Below are positions 26,004 to 37,516 of a stretch of DNA of 64,000 bases, in pieces; within the stretch, counting starts at the first letter, position 1, and the number at the start of each line of letters is the position of its first letter. Below the pieces are notes generated by a model. The model saw nothing but the letters and a program-made list of their open reading frames with translations. It had not been told where the DNA came from and did no database searches. The DNA comes from Candidatus Binatia bacterium (GTDB lineage: Bacteria > Desulfobacterota > Binatia > Bin18), in the NCBI GenBank assembly GCA_951812575.1, contig OX638322.1, positions 2,355,925 through 2,419,924 on the forward strand, read 5' to 3'. Both the position numbers and the translations under genes were made by a program.

Positions 26004-26264
26004 TTTGAATTTGATCCCAGGAAAAGCAAGAAGAATAAAGAAAAACACGGGATTGATTTTGTCGAAGCCCAGAAATTCTGGGAAGATGAAGATCGGTTGG
26101 AAATCGAAGCACGAAGTGACGACGAACCCCGCCTCGCCTTGATTGCCATGGCCGAAGGAAAACTATGGTCAGCTTTTTTTACGTATCGGGGAGAGCCGCG
26201 TGTCCGACTTATTTCTGTCCGCCGGGCGAGAGAGAAAGAAGAGCGGTTGTATTATGAAGGCTAA
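25998..26264 (+). CDS. brnT: BrnT-family toxin
   Basis: An 88-residue protein with the BrnT pattern: FEFDPRKSKKNKEKHGIDFVEAQKFWED at the N-terminus and RVRLISVRRAREKEERLYYE at the C-terminus. BrnT is a RelE-fold ribonuclease that inhibits translation. It is followed by a BrnA gene overlapping by 11 bp. Toxin-first order is normal for this system. Confidence 0.92.
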   Translation: MQFEFDPRKSKKNKEKHGIDFVEAQKFWEDEDRLEIEARSDDEPRLALIAMAEGKLWSAFFTYRGEPRVRLISVRRAREKEERLYYEG

Positions 26265-26514
26265 AGAATTAGATCGGTTGTTTGATAAGGGCGAAGATAT
26301 TACGCCCTACCTTGATCTGACGAAAGCTCGCAGACCGGGACACGAGCAGCGACGGGTGAATGTCGATTTCCCGAACTGGATGATAGACTCACTGGACCGG
26401 CAGGCGAGCCGTTTAGGCGTGACGCGACAATCTGTCATTAAGACCTGGATTGCCGAGCGCCTGGAGAAGGAAATGAAGGGGTGGGTGAAAAAGCGATTGT
26501 CCCAAACGAAGTGA
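26254..26514 (+). CDS. brnA: BrnA-family antitoxin
   Basis: An 86-residue protein with an N-terminal toxin-wrapping region (MKAKELDRLFDKGEDITPYLDL) and a C-terminal ribbon-helix-helix (RRVNVDFPNWMIDSLDRQASRLGVTRQSVIKTWIAERLE). It neutralises BrnT and represses the operon. The start chosen is the ATG at 26254; the frame is open further upstream, but that part overlaps brnT without family similarity. Confidence 0.92.
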   Translation: MKAKELDRLFDKGEDITPYLDLTKARRPGHEQRRVNVDFPNWMIDSLDRQASRLGVTRQSVIKTWIAERLEKEMKGWVKKRLSQTK

Positions 26515-26639
26515 AGGAGGGGAATTTTTCAGTTCCACCGTCCCTTGAAAAGACAGCGTGTTCAAGCTCTCGCGCAACGCGATGCGCAGCCCGGCAGCAC
26601 GGAGTTCCTGAATAAAGTTGAGTGTGACAGAGAGCGTGA

Positions 26640-26700
26640 GATTGGGGATTAGGGGCTGGGGGTTCGCCCCAATCCCTAACCCCCAGCCCCTAACCCCTAC
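26640..26700. repeat. G-rich telomere-like hairpin
   Basis: A near-perfect inverted repeat of about 20 bp arms, GGGATTAGGGGCTGGGGGTT against AACCCCCAGCCCCTAACCCC. It lies between the convergent brnA and enoyl-CoA hydratase genes and holds the TAG stop of the latter at its edge. It may stop transcription or form a G-quadruplex. A relative is at 59190-59250. Confidence 0.7.
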
Positions 26701-27473
26701 ACCTGCGGCTTGCGCTGCTCGCGGTAGATGCGCATGGCCTCGGCAAAGTCCTTGGTCTCAAGCGCGGTCGCCCGGGCGCGGGATATCTCCGACGACCAGG
26801 TCTCCTGGCCCAGCGTCCAGGACTGATGCAGCAGATGCTTGGCGACAGTCGCGGCCCGGCTGCCAACCTTTTGGCAACGGGCGACGAGCTGGTCGGTTTC
26901 TTCTTTGAGATTCTCGGCTTCAACGACTTTGGTCAGCAGTCCCCAACGCTCGGCTTGTGCGGCATCAAAGCGTTCCCCGAGAATAAGGATTTCTTTGGCT
27001 TTGGCGAGTCCGATGAGCTGCACGAGTTTATAGCTCTGGCTGGCATCGGGCGGCGAGCCGTAGAGCACCTGGGGGAGGGAGAAGAAGGCGGTATTGGCCG
27101 CAATCCGAAAGTCACAGGCCAGGACCAACTCGCAACCGGCTCCAAGACAGGCGCCGTGAATGGAAGCAATCGTAAGAGCGTTGAGGTGCTCCAGAATATC
27201 TAGCGCACGTTGCCAGGGAGCCCAGGCCGCATCAATAGCTGCGTTCGTTGAGGGCCGCAGGGCGGCCGCCTTGAGGTCCATGCCGGAACAAAAGGCGCGG
27301 CCTTCGCCCCGCAGCACGACCACCTGGAGGTCGGCATCCGCCTCAAGCGTTTGACACGCCGCTTCGAGGTCGGCCGTGAGTTGGTCGTTGACCGCATTCA
27401 GGGAGGCTGAACGATCCAGGGTCAGAAAAGCTACCGCCTCCTTTTTCTCAATATAGAGGGTGTCCCATTCCAT
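26697..27473 (-). CDS. Enoyl-CoA hydratase/isomerase family protein
   Basis: A 258-residue crotonase-fold protein (from the MEWDTL start; seven more residues are open upstream). It has DRSASLNAVNDQL at the N-terminus, an oxyanion-hole segment GRAFCSGMDLKAAAL and IHGACLGAGCELVLACDFRIA. At the usual Glu144 position the sequence gives SLPQVLYG, so the first catalytic Glu may be absent. The second (Glu164) position is filled by Asp in GSPPDASQSY. It may be an isomerase-like or altered member. It is divergent from meaB. Confidence 0.85.
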   Translation of the reverse strand: MEWDTLYIEKKEAVAFLTLDRSASLNAVNDQLTADLEAACQTLEADADLQVVVLRGEGRAFCSGMDLKAAALRPSTNAAIDAAWAPWQRALDILEHLNALTIASIHGACLGAGCELVLACDFRIAANTAFFSLPQVLYGSPPDASQSYKLVQLIGLAKAKEILILGERFDAAQAERWGLLTKVVEAENLKEETDQLVARCQKVGSRAATVAKHLLHQSWTLGQETWSSEISRARATALETKDFAEAMRIYREQRKPQV

Positions 27474-27598
27474 GCTCTTCTCCGCGCTGCACAACAGTCT
27501 GCGTGCTTTTTCCTATTCCCTCCATAGCATACCAAGCTCCACTGACTTTACCAGCAGCTTCCGGTATATAGACCGCTCAAGGAGAAAAAAGCGTACCC

Positions 27599-28603
27599 AT
27601 GGCAAAACACACACTGGATCAACTGCTCGAAAAAATGTCGTCCGGAGATAATCGAGCGCTGGCTCGTCTGATGACGCTGGTAGAACGAGAAGATGAAAGG
27701 CTGGGCCGTATTCTGGAGGCCATCGGGCCCAGGCAAGGGCACGCTTGCACGATAGGGGTTACCGGTCCTCCGGGTGCCGGCAAGTCGAGCCTGGTAGACG
27801 GGCTGACGACGCTGATGCGTCAGGCCGGAGAGACGGTCGGTATTGTTGCCATTGACCCGTCGAGTCCCTTTACCGGTGGCGCGCTGCTGGGCGACCGGAT
27901 TCGAATGACGAAGCATTATCTCGACAGCGGCGTCTTCATCCGGAGTATGGCGACGCGTGGCAGTCACGGCGGACTATCCCGGGCGACCAAGGACGTCATT
28001 AAGCTGATGGATGCGGCCAGCCTGGATTATATTATGGTTGAGACAGTTGGTGTCGGGCAGACGGAATTGGACGTCATGGGCACGACCGATACCGTTCTGG
28101 TGACGCTCGTACCGGAAGCCGGTGACGGCGTTCAGGTCATGAAAGCCGGGCTGATGGAGATTGCGGATATCTTTGTCGTCAATAAGGCCGACCGGGACGG
28201 GTCGCAGCGAATGATGACCGAACTCAGCCTGATGCTGGAGCTGAAATACAGTAATCGTCCGGCAGAGGAGTCGGCGCAGCCGCCCTGGCGCATCCCCGTG
28301 CTGGCGACGCAGGCGATTAACGGGACGGGCCTGCCGGAGCTGCTGCAAGCCATACGGGATCATCATCAGTCGTCGCTGGCGTCTGGGGAGTTGGTGCGCC
28401 GCCGCTCGGAGCGCCGCCGCGAGGAACTCATTACCCGGGTCGAATATGAAGTCCGTAAACGCTTGACCGTCGGCGCCCGGACCGATCCCGAGCTGTCGCG
28501 CTATTTCGATGCAGTTGGCGCCGGCACGCTTGATCCCCATACCGCGTCCCATCAAATTCTGGAAAGCGCCGCGCTTCGAGATGAAGCCGGACCCAGCGCA
28601 TAA
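27599..28603 (+). CDS. meaB: Methylmalonyl-CoA mutase-associated GTPase MeaB (ArgK family)
   Basis: A 334-residue G3E GTPase. It has Walker A GPPGAGKSS, DPSSPFTGGALLGDRIRM, MATRGSHGGLS, ETVGVGQTELDV and base-recognition NKAD. The family protects and reloads B12-dependent acyl-CoA mutases. No mutase gene is in the window. It is followed 11 bp later by an alcohol dehydrogenase with a strong GGAGGG Shine-Dalgarno, so the pair is probably co-expressed, perhaps in acyl-CoA or branched-chain catabolism. Confidence 0.93.
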   Translation: MAKHTLDQLLEKMSSGDNRALARLMTLVEREDERLGRILEAIGPRQGHACTIGVTGPPGAGKSSLVDGLTTLMRQAGETVGIVAIDPSSPFTGGALLGDRIRMTKHYLDSGVFIRSMATRGSHGGLSRATKDVIKLMDAASLDYIMVETVGVGQTELDVMGTTDTVLVTLVPEAGDGVQVMKAGLMEIADIFVVNKADRDGSQRMMTELSLMLELKYSNRPAEESAQPPWRIPVLATQAINGTGLPELLQAIRDHHQSSLASGELVRRRSERRREELITRVEYEVRKRLTVGARTDPELSRYFDAVGAGTLDPHTASHQILESAALRDEAGPSA

Positions 28604-28614
28604 AGGAGGGAGTT

Positions 28615-29709
28615 ATGAAGGCCGCAGTCCTGTACGAACTCAGTACCCCACTCCAGGTCGAAGAGGTAGACCTCGACAATCCCAAATCAAAAGAAGTGCG
28701 CGTCAAGATTGCCGCCAATGGCGTGTGCCATAGCGACTACTCCATTATCCATGGTGTGATTCGCTCCCCGTTGCCCGTCGTGCCCGGTCATGAAGGCGCC
28801 GGTATTGTTGAAGAAGTCGGGCCGGACGTGACTATGGTCAAGCCCGGCGACCATGTGGTTCTGTCTTTCGCTCCCTACTGCGGGCACTGCTATTACTGCG
28901 CGCAGGGCAGCCCGGTCCTGTGCGTGAATATGCGGACGATTATGGGCAAAGGGGCTCTCCTTGACGGCACCTGTCGGCTGAGTAGAAACGGACAGAAGAT
29001 CCATCACGCCGCCGGCCTATCGAGCTATGCGGAATACGCGGTGGTGCCCGAAATCGCCTGTGTCAAAATCCCGCACGAGGTGCCGCTCGACAAAGCCTGT
29101 CTGGTTGGCTGTGGCGTCATGACCGGGGTCGGAGCCGCCATCAATACCGCCGCGGTCAGACCCGGCACGAGCGCCGTGGTCATTGGCTGCGGAGGAGTGG
29201 GGTTGAATGTGATTCAGGGCTGCGCGCTGGCCGGAGCGAGCATTATTATCGCGGTTGACCTGATGGATAATAAGCTCGAATATGCCAAAGAGTTCGGCGC
29301 GACCCACAGCGTGAATTCGGCCCGAGACGATCTGACCAAGACCGTGCGAAGCCTGACCGACGGGCGTGGCTCGGATTACGCTTTTGAGGTGATCGGCCTG
29401 GGCAAAACCATCGAACAAGCCTATGCCTGCACCCGGCAGGGGGGCAGTACGATTGTCGTCGGCGCACCGGCGCGGGAAGAGACGGTGACGATCCCGGCGT
29501 TCAGCCTGCTCAACGAGAAAAAAATTCAGGGTTCGGTCTACGGCTCTTCTCGCCCGCACGTCGATATGCCGCGCCTGATTGAGCTGTATATGAACAACAA
29601 GCTCAAACTCGATGAACTGGTGACGCGGACCTACTCACTCGATGAAGTCAACGCTGCCATGACCGCGCTGGAGAAAGGCGAAGTCGCCCGGAGCGTGGTC
29701 GTGATGTAA
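28615..29709 (+). CDS. Zinc-dependent alcohol dehydrogenase (class III-like)
   Basis: A 364-residue MDR protein. Catalytic zinc Cys is in NGVCHSDYS and the GHEGAG motif follows. The structural zinc cluster is CGHCYYCAQGSPVLC. The Rossmann motif is GCGGVGLNVIQGCALAGA with Asp (IAVDLMDNK) indicating NAD use. The length and GVGAAINTAAVRPG segment match class III/NDMA-type alcohol dehydrogenases. The probable substrates are aldehydes or primary alcohols, not defined by sequence. It lies 11 bp downstream of meaB. Confidence 0.92.
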   Translation: MKAAVLYELSTPLQVEEVDLDNPKSKEVRVKIAANGVCHSDYSIIHGVIRSPLPVVPGHEGAGIVEEVGPDVTMVKPGDHVVLSFAPYCGHCYYCAQGSPVLCVNMRTIMGKGALLDGTCRLSRNGQKIHHAAGLSSYAEYAVVPEIACVKIPHEVPLDKACLVGCGVMTGVGAAINTAAVRPGTSAVVIGCGGVGLNVIQGCALAGASIIIAVDLMDNKLEYAKEFGATHSVNSARDDLTKTVRSLTDGRGSDYAFEVIGLGKTIEQAYACTRQGGSTIVVGAPAREETVTIPAFSLLNEKKIQGSVYGSSRPHVDMPRLIELYMNNKLKLDELVTRTYSLDEVNAAMTALEKGEVARSVVVM

Positions 29710-29775
29710 AAGCAGCCTGAAGGAAAAGGGTCGCTCTCCTTGAGCTTGCCGGTTCAGAGCCTGAGCCCGGAGCCC

Positions 29776-30705
29776 TCAGCCGCGTGGATGATACTTTCGG
29801 TGCACCTCGCGTAAGCGCGCGCTCGCCAGGTGCGTATAGATTTGTGTTGTGGCAATATCAGCGTGGCCCAGCATGGACTGGACCGCCCGCAGGTCCGCGC
29901 CACCCTCCAGCAGATGCGTCGCAAAGGCGTGTCTCAGGGAGTGGGGATAGACCGGACTGCCCTCAGGATTTTTCTTGGCGTAGCCTTTGATCAGCGCCCA
30001 GAATGCTTGACGGGTCAGCGGCTTCCCGGAACGAGTCAGGAAAATATAGTCGCTGCTCCGGTGCTTCAGCAGGACCGGGCGGACGGTGTCGAGATAGCGC
30101 TGTAGCTGCGCGAGCGCCCGAGTCCCGAGGGGGACGAGGCGTTCCCGATTGCCCTTGCCCCGCACCCGGACGAATCCCGCTTCCCGATTGACCTGAGAGA
30201 CTGTCAGCTGCACCAATTCGGAGACGCGCAGGCCGGTCGCGTATAACACTTCGAGCATGGTCTGGTTCCGCATGCCGAGCGGAGTCGCCGCGTCTGGCAG
30301 TGAGATGAGTGCGTCTACCTGTTCCTGGGACGGGACGTGGGGCAGGGCGCGACCAAACTTGGGCAGATGGAGCAGGGCGGTTGGGTTCTTCCCGGGCAGT
30401 TCGTTTTCTCGTTGCAGAAAACGGTACAAGCCGCGCAGCGCGGTTAAGACGCGGGATTGGGTCCGGGTTGATATGCCCTGTTCGTGCAGGACGCTGAGAA
30501 AGCCGACGATATGGCGCGAACCGGCTTGTCTGACATCCGAGATATCCTGAGTCGATAAATAGGCGCAGAACCGGTGGAGGTCCCGGCTGTAGACCTCTAC
30601 CGTACGCGGCGTTAAACCCTTTTCTACGGTGAGATGCCCTAGAAAGGTGTCAAGCAGAGTGTCGCTCTGGGCACTGTTTGGGTGAGAGAGGGAAGTCTGC
30701 GTCAT
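29776..30705 (-). CDS. xerD: Tyrosine recombinase XerD/XerC
   Basis: A 309-residue recombinase with an N-terminal SAM-like core-binding domain (about residues 18-105) and a catalytic domain with the R-K-H-R-H/W-Y residues. These are Arg in ATGLRVSEL, HSLRHAFATHLLE, LGHADIATTQIY with the nucleophile Tyr, and the C-terminal LREVHRKYHPRG typical of XerD. It resolves chromosome dimers at dif. Its ATG overlaps the glnD stop by 4 bp, so it is transcribed with glnD and amiC. Confidence 0.9.
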   Translation of the reverse strand: MTQTSLSHPNSAQSDTLLDTFLGHLTVEKGLTPRTVEVYSRDLHRFCAYLSTQDISDVRQAGSRHIVGFLSVLHEQGISTRTQSRVLTALRGLYRFLQRENELPGKNPTALLHLPKFGRALPHVPSQEQVDALISLPDAATPLGMRNQTMLEVLYATGLRVSELVQLTVSQVNREAGFVRVRGKGNRERLVPLGTRALAQLQRYLDTVRPVLLKHRSSDYIFLTRSGKPLTRQAFWALIKGYAKKNPEGSPVYPHSLRHAFATHLLEGGADLRAVQSMLGHADIATTQIYTHLASARLREVHRKYHPRG

Positions 30706-33461
30706 GCGGCTTCCTCATGGCTACGCAGCCGGCCTTGCAACTCTGCCAGCACCTGGTCGGGATTCCCAACCTTCGCGCCGGTCACATCCGTCACGTAGAA
30801 GACATCAAGGACCTGGTCGACATTGGTGGTAATTTTCGCCAGGTGGATCACCAGGCCGAGTTGGAACAAGGTGTGGGTCACCTCGAATAAGAGTCCTATG
30901 CGGTCCAGCGCCGTGACATCGACCAGGGTGTAGGTTGGCGACGTGGTGTTATCAATCGTAATCTCGGTCCGCAGGCGTGGGTGGGAGCGTTGCAGAAACG
31001 CCGGTGGCCGCGCCGCCTGAAGCAGGTCCTCAACCGTTCGCCCTCCGTGTAAGACGGCGTTCAGCCGTGTATAAAATCGAGCCCAGGTATCTTCCGAGAG
31101 CAGCATGTCTTGACGGTCCAGGTGTGACAGCCGAAAGACATCCAAAGCAATGCCTTGCTGGCTAGTGCCTCTGACTCTGCTGGTAAAGGCGCGTGCTCCA
31201 GAAATGCTCAGGCTGCTGACGGTGAGAACGCCGGCGAGCATGGAAAAGAGCCCTGGGCGGTCACGGGTGACCAAGGTGAATTCGCTATACTCCTGCTCCG
31301 GAAAGTGGTGCAGACTGGCGCGATAGGGGGTGTCAGCCTCTGCCTGGATAAAGCGGCTCATGAGTTGAAAATGCTCTGGTACTGCCTCCTCCGGGGTCGT
31401 CAGGAAATAGCTGTCCGGCATTGCGGTCAGGAATTGGGAGAGCTGATCGACCGCTGCTTCTGTGGCTAGGCGCTGTCGAATGCGATCTTTCCGGCGCTGG
31501 AGGCGTGCGTCTTGATCTTCCTCAACAAGTGCTCCCGTTTCCAGGCGCTCCAAGGTGCGCAGATAGAGTTCGTTGAGGAGCCCCCCCTTCCAGCTATTCC
31601 AGACCTTGGGGCCAACGGCCTTCATATCGGCAAACGTCAACAGATAGAGTCGCTTTAAGCACCCAGGATTCTCTACTGTCCGGGCGAAATCAGCAATTTG
31701 CGCGTCGTCCGAAAGATCGCGCCGTTGGGCGATATGGGACATAAAGAGATGCTGGCGGACGAGGACCTGCCACTCGTGCGCTTCGTCTGGCGGCAGTTGC
31801 CAGCGACTGGCGGCCGCATCCACCATCTCGGCGCTCCGGGCGGAGTGCTCGACACCAAATCCCTTGCCCACGTCGTGGAAGAGCATCGACAGGAATAAGA
31901 GGTCCACCCGGTCAATCTCACGCATGACCTGGGTCAGGAGCGGTAGGCTTTCTTTATATTCGCCGTCGCGCAAGCGTTCGATCTCTGCCACGCCATGCAA
32001 GGTATGCTCGTCGATGGCATAGATATGGTACAGGTCGCGCTGCGTTCGCCAGCGTAAATGACCAAACTCGGGTAACAGCCATTCGAGCAGGCCGACTTCG
32101 TGCATCGCGTGCAGGGTTGGGGCAACTCGCTGCTTCCAGGAGAGGATAGCGAGAAAGGCATCCCGCACGGCGGGGCGGCTGGCCGTGTCTGGCGGGAGAT
32201 CGGTCAGTGCCTGACGAATCGCCTGCTTGGTTTCACGGGTACACACGACGCCGTGACGCTGAGCATCATGGAAGAGGGTCACGAGATTAAGCGGCTCCCG
32301 GGTGAGCATCTCTGGCTTGGTCACATGCAGGGTCTGGTCAACAACACGGATGCCCTCTCGGATATCCCGACCCCGCGGACGACCCAGGAAGTTGAAGAGT
32401 CGAGACGGTGCTGCGCAGCGCTCAAACATGAATCGGGTAAAATCATGAATGGTCGTGACGTGCTGGTAGTAGGTCCGCATGAACTGGGTGGCGTCCGCAA
32501 AACCACACGCCGGGGCGAGTTGATCCTGGTGTTCAAAGGTCAGCGTGTCCTGTTCGGTCCGCTCAAGCAGATGGAGCCCGTTCCGCACCCGCCACAAGAA
32601 ATCCTGGGCCGCTTCTACCGCGGACAGGGTCGATTCCGAGACGACGCCTTTGACGATGAGTTCGCGCCAGTTGGTGAGCTTGAATTTGACTTTGGCCAAC
32701 CACCAGGCCGTGTGCAGATCGCGTAACCCGCCACAGCCCTCTTTGATGTTTGGTTCGAGTAGATAGAGCGAATCGCCGTGGCGCTGGTGGCGGACGCGAC
32801 TCTCTTCGGCTTTTGCCTGAAAAAACTGCTCGGTTCGTTTCTCTACCAAGTCGCGCTGAATGGCGGTCTGAAACTCCTGGGCCAAGGACTCTTCACCGCA
32901 GAGATAGCGGCTGTCCAGCAGGGACGTTTTAATCTCGAAATCCCGACCCGCATGCCGGAGGCACTCCCGGATATTGCGAACCGCATGGCCGACCGTCCAG
33001 CCCGCGTCCATCAGGCTGTAGTACAGTGTTTCCCACACCGTCTCGGCATAGGGAGTGATTTTCCAATGATAGAGGAAGAGCAGATCAATATCGGAATGCG
33101 GGTTCAGCTCGCTACGGCCGTAGCCGCCCAGGGCAAACAGACTACAGCGTTGGCTGAGGCTGGTATAGCGCCGCGTGTAGAGACGGGTCGCGGCGGTAAA
33201 GACGTAGCGCACGAGTTGATCGATCAGCGCGGTGTGGACCTCGACCACGGAGCGTCCACTCTGACTCTCGGCCTGATGTCGTATCAGTAGCTCGTGGACC
33301 TGAGTGCGATAGGTGCCGGCAATCCGACCGAGGTCCCAAGCGGGATCAAGTTCCACGTCCGGGTCTGACGAAGGGAGGGGCGGTAGCTCAATGAGACTGG
33401 GAGGCGAGTATTGCTGGTCGGCATCCATTATACGCTGTCTTTCCTGACGCGGCGGGCTCAC
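30702..33461 (-). CDS. glnD: [Protein-PII] uridylyltransferase/uridylyl-removing enzyme
   Basis: A 919-residue GlnD. It has a nucleotidyltransferase domain (GGYGRSELNPHSDIDLLFLY near residue 112), a GlnD-specific helical domain, an HD domain (FHDVGKG) and two C-terminal ACT domains (RDRPGLFSMLAGVL; DRIGLLFEVTHTLFQLG). It modifies PII protein in response to glutamine and so links to nitrogen control, fitting rpoN and PTS-Ntr genes further along. It overlaps xerD and amiC by 4 bp each. Confidence 0.96.
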   Translation of the reverse strand: MSPPRQERQRIMDADQQYSPPSLIELPPLPSSDPDVELDPAWDLGRIAGTYRTQVHELLIRHQAESQSGRSVVEVHTALIDQLVRYVFTAATRLYTRRYTSLSQRCSLFALGGYGRSELNPHSDIDLLFLYHWKITPYAETVWETLYYSLMDAGWTVGHAVRNIRECLRHAGRDFEIKTSLLDSRYLCGEESLAQEFQTAIQRDLVEKRTEQFFQAKAEESRVRHQRHGDSLYLLEPNIKEGCGGLRDLHTAWWLAKVKFKLTNWRELIVKGVVSESTLSAVEAAQDFLWRVRNGLHLLERTEQDTLTFEHQDQLAPACGFADATQFMRTYYQHVTTIHDFTRFMFERCAAPSRLFNFLGRPRGRDIREGIRVVDQTLHVTKPEMLTREPLNLVTLFHDAQRHGVVCTRETKQAIRQALTDLPPDTASRPAVRDAFLAILSWKQRVAPTLHAMHEVGLLEWLLPEFGHLRWRTQRDLYHIYAIDEHTLHGVAEIERLRDGEYKESLPLLTQVMREIDRVDLLFLSMLFHDVGKGFGVEHSARSAEMVDAAASRWQLPPDEAHEWQVLVRQHLFMSHIAQRRDLSDDAQIADFARTVENPGCLKRLYLLTFADMKAVGPKVWNSWKGGLLNELYLRTLERLETGALVEEDQDARLQRRKDRIRQRLATEAAVDQLSQFLTAMPDSYFLTTPEEAVPEHFQLMSRFIQAEADTPYRASLHHFPEQEYSEFTLVTRDRPGLFSMLAGVLTVSSLSISGARAFTSRVRGTSQQGIALDVFRLSHLDRQDMLLSEDTWARFYTRLNAVLHGGRTVEDLLQAARPPAFLQRSHPRLRTEITIDNTTSPTYTLVDVTALDRIGLLFEVTHTLFQLGLVIHLAKITTNVDQVLDVFYVTDVTGAKVGNPDQVLAELQGRLRSHEEAA

Positions 33462-34636
33462 AGGCTCTCCATACGTGGCAACTCTTCTTTGATAAATCGG
33501 GCAATTCCTTGAAAAAGCCCTTCCGCTATCGCTTCTCGATAGGCCGAGGAACGCAACAGCTTACCCTGAACGCGGTGCGTCAGGAAGGACACTTCGGCCA
33601 ATACACACGGCATCTCCGCTCCAACTAGCACATAGAACGGTCCTTTTTTTACTCCAAGGTTACGAACCTTCGAGTGACGTTTGGCAACCTGGGTCATTAT
33701 AGAATCTTGGAGGGCGTGGGCAAGGATAATTGACCCTTCTAGCTTATCATTATGGATCATATCGCTCACAATCTCGGATAATTCGCTTCCTGCCTGCGGT
33801 GGCTGTCTCAGGTGTTGCAGACCATTTTCAAAGTTTGCCAATCGAATCGTGGCACGATCATTAGTATTATTCAGATGATAGGTCTCAACTCCTTGGAGGT
33901 GAGGATTTTCACTCGCATTGGCATGGATCGAAATAAAAAGATCGGCCTTCGTCGCATTAGCTTGGGCCGTGCGTTCCGGCAGCGGAACAAAGACATCCTT
34001 CTCCCGTGTATAGAGCACTTTAACCGGAAGGCGGGATTCCAACTTCTTGCCAAGTCTTTTACTGATGGCAAGGACCACGGTTTTTTCCTTGAGACCGTCA
34101 ACGCCGACCGCGCCTGGGTCGCGCCCGCCGTGCCCAGGGTCAATCATAATTCGATATTGAGGCGGCGGGGGTGCTCGTGGTTGTTTGGCCTGCTGGCGCG
34201 GCGGCGTTTTTTCGCTCTGGCCTTTGACATCAATAATGAGTCGATACGGAGAGTAGAGCGGAAAAGCGGTATAGCTTTCAATCTGTTCCAAATCGAGCAC
34301 GACCCGGGCCGTGGTTGGCGAGAACTGGCCCGTCCGAATGCGTCTGAGCAGACCGTCATCCACGGGAATGGGCGCCCGCAACTGCGGATCAATCCGGGCC
34401 GAGGAGAAATCGATGACAATCCGGGGCGGCCGGTCATGCGGCCGGTCAGCCGCGACCCGGAAGTGCTTGTAATCTGCCTGGGCCGAGAGGGTAATAGTGA
34501 CCCGGGTGTAATCCGGGACCGAGATATGCCGTATTTCTTCGAGAACGGGACGGGGCGGGGAGAGGGCAAAGGCGAAGGGGGCTACGCTCGCAACAAGAAC
34601 CGCCCCCAGCATCCACCGAAACACCCCACCGACCAT
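33458..34636 (-). CDS. amiC: N-acetylmuramoyl-L-alanine amidase with AMIN domain
   Basis: A 392-residue periplasmic protein with a signal peptide (about residues 1-25) and an N-terminal AMIN domain (about 32-140) that targets septal peptidoglycan. A proline-rich linker is followed by an Amidase_3 domain with zinc ligands His169 (DPGHGGRDPG), the downstream SIHANA and a catalytic Glu in LAEVSFLTH. It cleaves peptide stems from glycan during daughter-cell separation. The first gene of the overlapping amiC-glnD-xerD run. Confidence 0.93.
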   Translation of the reverse strand: MVGGVFRWMLGAVLVASVAPFAFALSPPRPVLEEIRHISVPDYTRVTITLSAQADYKHFRVAADRPHDRPPRIVIDFSSARIDPQLRAPIPVDDGLLRRIRTGQFSPTTARVVLDLEQIESYTAFPLYSPYRLIIDVKGQSEKTPPRQQAKQPRAPPPPQYRIMIDPGHGGRDPGAVGVDGLKEKTVVLAISKRLGKKLESRLPVKVLYTREKDVFVPLPERTAQANATKADLFISIHANASENPHLQGVETYHLNNTNDRATIRLANFENGLQHLRQPPQAGSELSEIVSDMIHNDKLEGSIILAHALQDSIMTQVAKRHSKVRNLGVKKGPFYVLVGAEMPCVLAEVSFLTHRVQGKLLRSSAYREAIAEGLFQGIARFIKEELPRMESL

Positions 34637-34645
34637 GGGTAGAAC

Positions 34646-37139
<2,494 letters not shown>

Positions 37140-37194
37140 GGTTTTTCTCCTTGGCGTGATGCTACCCGTACCCTAAACGGCTGGGCGCATATAA

Positions 37195-37225
37195 TAGAAT
37201 CCCCTTCTGAGCGTCAAGGGGCTTT
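37195..37225 (-). terminator. Possible terminator between ptsH and metK
   Basis: CCCCTT (37201-37206) and AAGGGG (37216-37221) form a stem with a 9-bp loop. On the minus strand it is followed by a weak T-rich run (ATTCTATTAT). It would separate the ptsH end from metK. Confidence 0.45.
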
Positions 37226-37240
37226 TCACTGACCTGATAA

Positions 37241-37516
37241 CTATTCTTCGTCAAAACGATTGGCGACGAGGCGGGTGAGTGTCGAGAGCGCCTCCTCTGC
37301 ATCGTCGCCCTGAATCTGTAGCTCAAGGACGCTGCCGCGCGGCGCGCCGAGGGTCAGCAGGTCGAGGACGCTACGGCCGTTCGCCGTCTGTCCCTCCCAA
37401 CTGACGCTGACCTCAACCTTGAGGTCTTTGATGGCTTTGACGAAGGACGCTGCCGCGCGGGCGTGTAAGCCCATTGCGTTGAGGAGGGTGAGCCGGGCGT
37501 GGAGGGGGGGGGTCAT
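37241..37516 (-). CDS. ptsH: HPr-like phosphocarrier protein (NPr)
   Basis: A 91-residue HPr. The phosphorylatable His is in MGLHARAAASFV and a regulatory-type Ser is in NGRSVLDLLTLGA. It passes phosphate to the EIIA-Ntr (PtsN) encoded two genes upstream in the same operon. The ATG at 37516 overlaps the rapZ stop by 4 bp; a longer upstream frame is open but lacks similarity. No EI gene is in the window. Confidence 0.93.
   Translation of the reverse strand: MTPPLHARLTLLNAMGLHARAAASFVKAIKDLKVEVSVSWEGQTANGRSVLDLLTLGAPRGSVLELQIQGDDAEEALSTLTRLVANRFDEE

Noticed and set aside
37140..37240. Possible SAM or SAH riboswitch before metK
   Set aside because: The leader is only about 100 bp and shows no SAM-I/II/III or SAH aptamer core by eye; the only hairpin looks like a weak terminator.
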